Assembly: GCA_037624485.1 (NCBI GenBank)
Contig: JASJJC010000015.1
Span: 1 to 64,000 of the forward strand
Direction: 5' to 3'
Source: JAFMKE01 sp037624485
GTDB lineage: Bacteria; Bacteroidota; Bacteroidia; Chitinophagales; UBA8649
Length of the DNA stretch: 64,000 nucleotides
In this document: positions 62,417-64,000 of the stretch, one piece after another
Layout: each line of letters begins with the position of its first letter
Numbering within the stretch: the stretch's first letter is position 1
The notes under the pieces: generated by a model
What the model saw: the letters and a program-made list of their open reading frames with translations, nothing else
What the model was told of the DNA's origin: nothing
Databases searched by the model: none
Translations under genes and position numbers: made by a program

Positions 62417-64000
62417 ATGTCAACAAAAAAAGACGATTTAAAAAAAATTAGCGGTGTTGGACCAGCTTTTGAAAAAAGATTGAATGCTTTAGGTTTACAT
62501 ACCTACGCAGACCTCACTGCTTTAACAGACAAAAACATTGAGAAGTTAGAAAAGACTGATTCAATGACAAGTCTGGAGGGATGGCACAAATGGATGGACG
62601 AAGCTAAAGTATTAGCTGCAGATTCATCGGCTACAGCGGCTCCTAAGAAAGTAAAGAAAACAACGAAAAAAACAACGAAAAAAGCAGCCCCAAAGGCTGA
62701 AGTAGTTGAAGAGATTCCTGCTGTGGAAGAAGCTTCAGAAGAAGCTACACCAGCAGAGGTTAAAGAAGAATTAGTGAAGCCATTGAAAGATGTTGTGGAG
62801 CAAGTAGCAGATAATAGTGCTGATGCTTCTGAAGTGCCTAATATGGAAGAAGAGGTATTAGAAACTGCTCACGATGATTTTGATTGGACAGTAAATAAAA
62901 GAAATGTAAGTGAGTACACTGACGCTGTAAAAGCTGAAATGGAAGCTACCTATACAAAATCTCTTACGACTTTAGAAGAAAACACACTTGTTAAAGGTGT
63001 TGTAGTTAGCATGACTGCAGCAGATGTGGTCCTAAATGTTGGATTCAAATCTGATGGTTTAGTTGCTAAGTCTGAGTTTAGAGATATAGAAGACCTCAAG
63101 GTAGGGGATGAAGTAGATGTATACGTAGTAACCACTGAGAATCTTAAAGGTCAATTAGAATTATCTAGAAAGAAAGCGAAATTATTGAGTGCATGGGCAA
63201 GTATTAAGTCTGCTTATGAAAATGATGAAATCGTTAAAGGTACAATCACAACCAAAACTAAGGGTGGTTTGATTGCAGATGTATTTGGATTAGAAACATT
63301 CTTACCTGGATCTCAAATTGATGTTAAACCAATTATCGATTATGATATATATGTTGGTAAGACGATGGAATTTAAAGTTGTGAAAATTAACGAGTCTATT
63401 AAGAACGCGGTAGTTTCTCATAAAGCTTTGATTGAGTCTGATATCGAAGAGCAAAGACAAGAAATTATTTCTCAATTAGAGAAAGGCCAAGTTCTTGAAG
63501 GAACAATTAAAAATATTACTGATTTCGGTGCATTTATCGATCTAGGTGGTGTTGATGGTTTATTATATATTACTGATATTTCTTGGGGTAGAATTAATCA
63601 CCCGAATGAAGTATTGGAATTGAACCAAAAAATTAATGTAGTCGTTCTTGAATTTGATGATAATAAGAAACGTATTTCATTAGGTCTTAAGCAACTGCAA
63701 CAACATCCTTGGGACGAGTTTGGCGACAAAATTGACGTTGGTCAAAAAGTTAAAGGTAAAATTGTAAATGTTGAAGATTACGGTGCATTCTTAGAAATCA
63801 ATGCAGGAGTTGAAGGTTTAATTCACGTAAGTGAAGTAGCTTGGAGTAACGAGCCGATAAATGCAAGAGACTTCTTCAAGTTGGGCGATGAGCACGAATC
63901 TATTGTGATGACTATCGATAGAGAGGATCGTAAAATGTCATTATCTCTAAAACAATTGACCCCAGATCCTTGGAATGAAATTGGAAATAACTACCCAGTT
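62417..64000 (+). CDS. rpsA: ribosomal protein S1 with N-terminal helix-hairpin-helix domain (partial)
   Basis: S1 brings mRNA to the 30S subunit, important where Shine-Dalgarno sites are rare, as here. The 528 codons inside the window run from ATG 62417 to the window edge. Residues 6-68 form a helix-hairpin-helix module (DDLKKISGVGPAFEKRLNAL), then a Lys/Ala-rich and acidic linker to about 180. At least four S1 repeats follow, starting near 190, 270, 355 and 440; repeat 3 has GTIKNITDFGAFIDLGG and repeat 4 GKIVNVEDYGAFLEI. E. coli S1 has no such N-terminal module. The gene continues beyond the window. Confidence 0.9.
   Translation, partial: MSTKKDDLKKISGVGPAFEKRLNALGLHTYADLTALTDKNIEKLEKTDSMTSLEGWHKWMDEAKVLAADSSATAAPKKVKKTTKKTTKKAAPKAEVVEEIPAVEEASEEATPAEVKEELVKPLKDVVEQVADNSADASEVPNMEEEVLETAHDDFDWTVNKRNVSEYTDAVKAEMEATYTKSLTTLEENTLVKGVVVSMTAADVVLNVGFKSDGLVAKSEFRDIEDLKVGDEVDVYVVTTENLKGQLELSRKKAKLLSAWASIKSAYENDEIVKGTITTKTKGGLIADVFGLETFLPGSQIDVKPIIDYDIYVGKTMEFKVVKINESIKNAVVSHKALIESDIEEQRQEIISQLEKGQVLEGTIKNITDFGAFIDLGGVDGLLYITDISWGRINHPNEVLELNQKINVVVLEFDDNKKRISLGLKQLQQHPWDEFGDKIDVGQKVKGKIVNVEDYGAFLEINAGVEGLIHVSEVAWSNEPINARDFFKLGDEHESIVMTIDREDRKMSLSLKQLTPDPWNEIGNNYPV

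Noticed and set aside
1..64000. tRNA, rRNA, tmRNA, SRP RNA or CRISPR
   Set aside because: Looked through all intergenic gaps; nothing with the right cloverleaf, repeats or conserved cores.

Overview
The window looks like chromosomal DNA of a Bacteroidota (Bacteroidetes) bacterium. The evidence is an AT-rich sequence, many TAnnTTTG (-7 type) promoter boxes in place of the usual -10 box, a short primary sigma factor without region 1.1, type IX secretion system (T9SS) components and cargo with C-terminal sorting domains, a carboxypeptidase-regulatory/TonB-dependent receptor, bacillithiol enzyme BshC, and almost no Shine-Dalgarno sequences. The mix (surface glycosidases, SulP transporter, T9SS) would fit an aquatic flavobacterial or saprospirial lineage, but I cannot place it lower than phylum. 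I found no tRNA, rRNA, CRISPR array, insertion sequence or phage integration site.

Layout. 1-9.2 kb: thioesterase, rlmF, a Kelch T9SS cargo, a chalcone-isomerase-like protein, a methyltransferase, a SulP transporter and a GH16 glucanase with T9SS sorting domain. 9.4-14.6 kb: an accessory minus-strand run of eight genes, seven of them tightly spaced, encoding a T9SS small protein, a fibre-like protein with phage-tail-type motifs, an exported HNH nuclease, a small unknown protein, a KYN-repeat protein, a Rieske oxygenase and DUF6884- and DUF1853-like proteins. 14.8-24.7 kb: GH2 beta-galactosidase, an asymmetric ABC-F protein, a FAD oxidoreductase, ffh, a long-form GAPDH and the primary sigma factor. 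24.9-35.3 kb: START-like protein; an envelope operon (LptF/G-like, PAP2, GT39); rplU-rpmA; ruvX-def; pepA-pdxA divergent from rsmA and a hydroxyacid dehydrogenase.

35.4-44.8 kb holds the most striking locus: a three-gene operon for a TonB-dependent receptor, a 1360-residue exported protein with an unusual C-terminal Ig-like domain, and a PorV-like beta barrel fused to an OmpA peptidoglycan-binding domain, closed by a strong terminator. 44.9-62.1 kb is mostly housekeeping: greA, HIT, ruvC, a UPF0104 membrane protein, dnaB, LptF/G, tgt head-to-head with a GT2 gene, ECF sigma, rsmG, proline dehydrogenase, lipoate ligase, a SPOR-like protein, an Mpo1-like protein, a DUF1571-like protein with a LysM domain, rimO-bshC and porQ. 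The window ends inside rpsA, which carries an N-terminal helix-hairpin-helix module.

How it fits together: PorQ and the PorV-like protein are T9SS-type outer-membrane barrels, and the Kelch, GH16, small CTD protein and perhaps the 1360-residue protein are the cargo side. The primary sigma factor encoded here is the likely reader of the TAnnTTTG boxes seen upstream of many genes. Several starts were corrected because a promoter box lies downstream of the longest possible start or because the longest start is a poor TTG or GTG. TTG appears to be the real start for rsmA, porQ, lplA, one LptF/G gene, the UPF0104 gene and the HNH gene.
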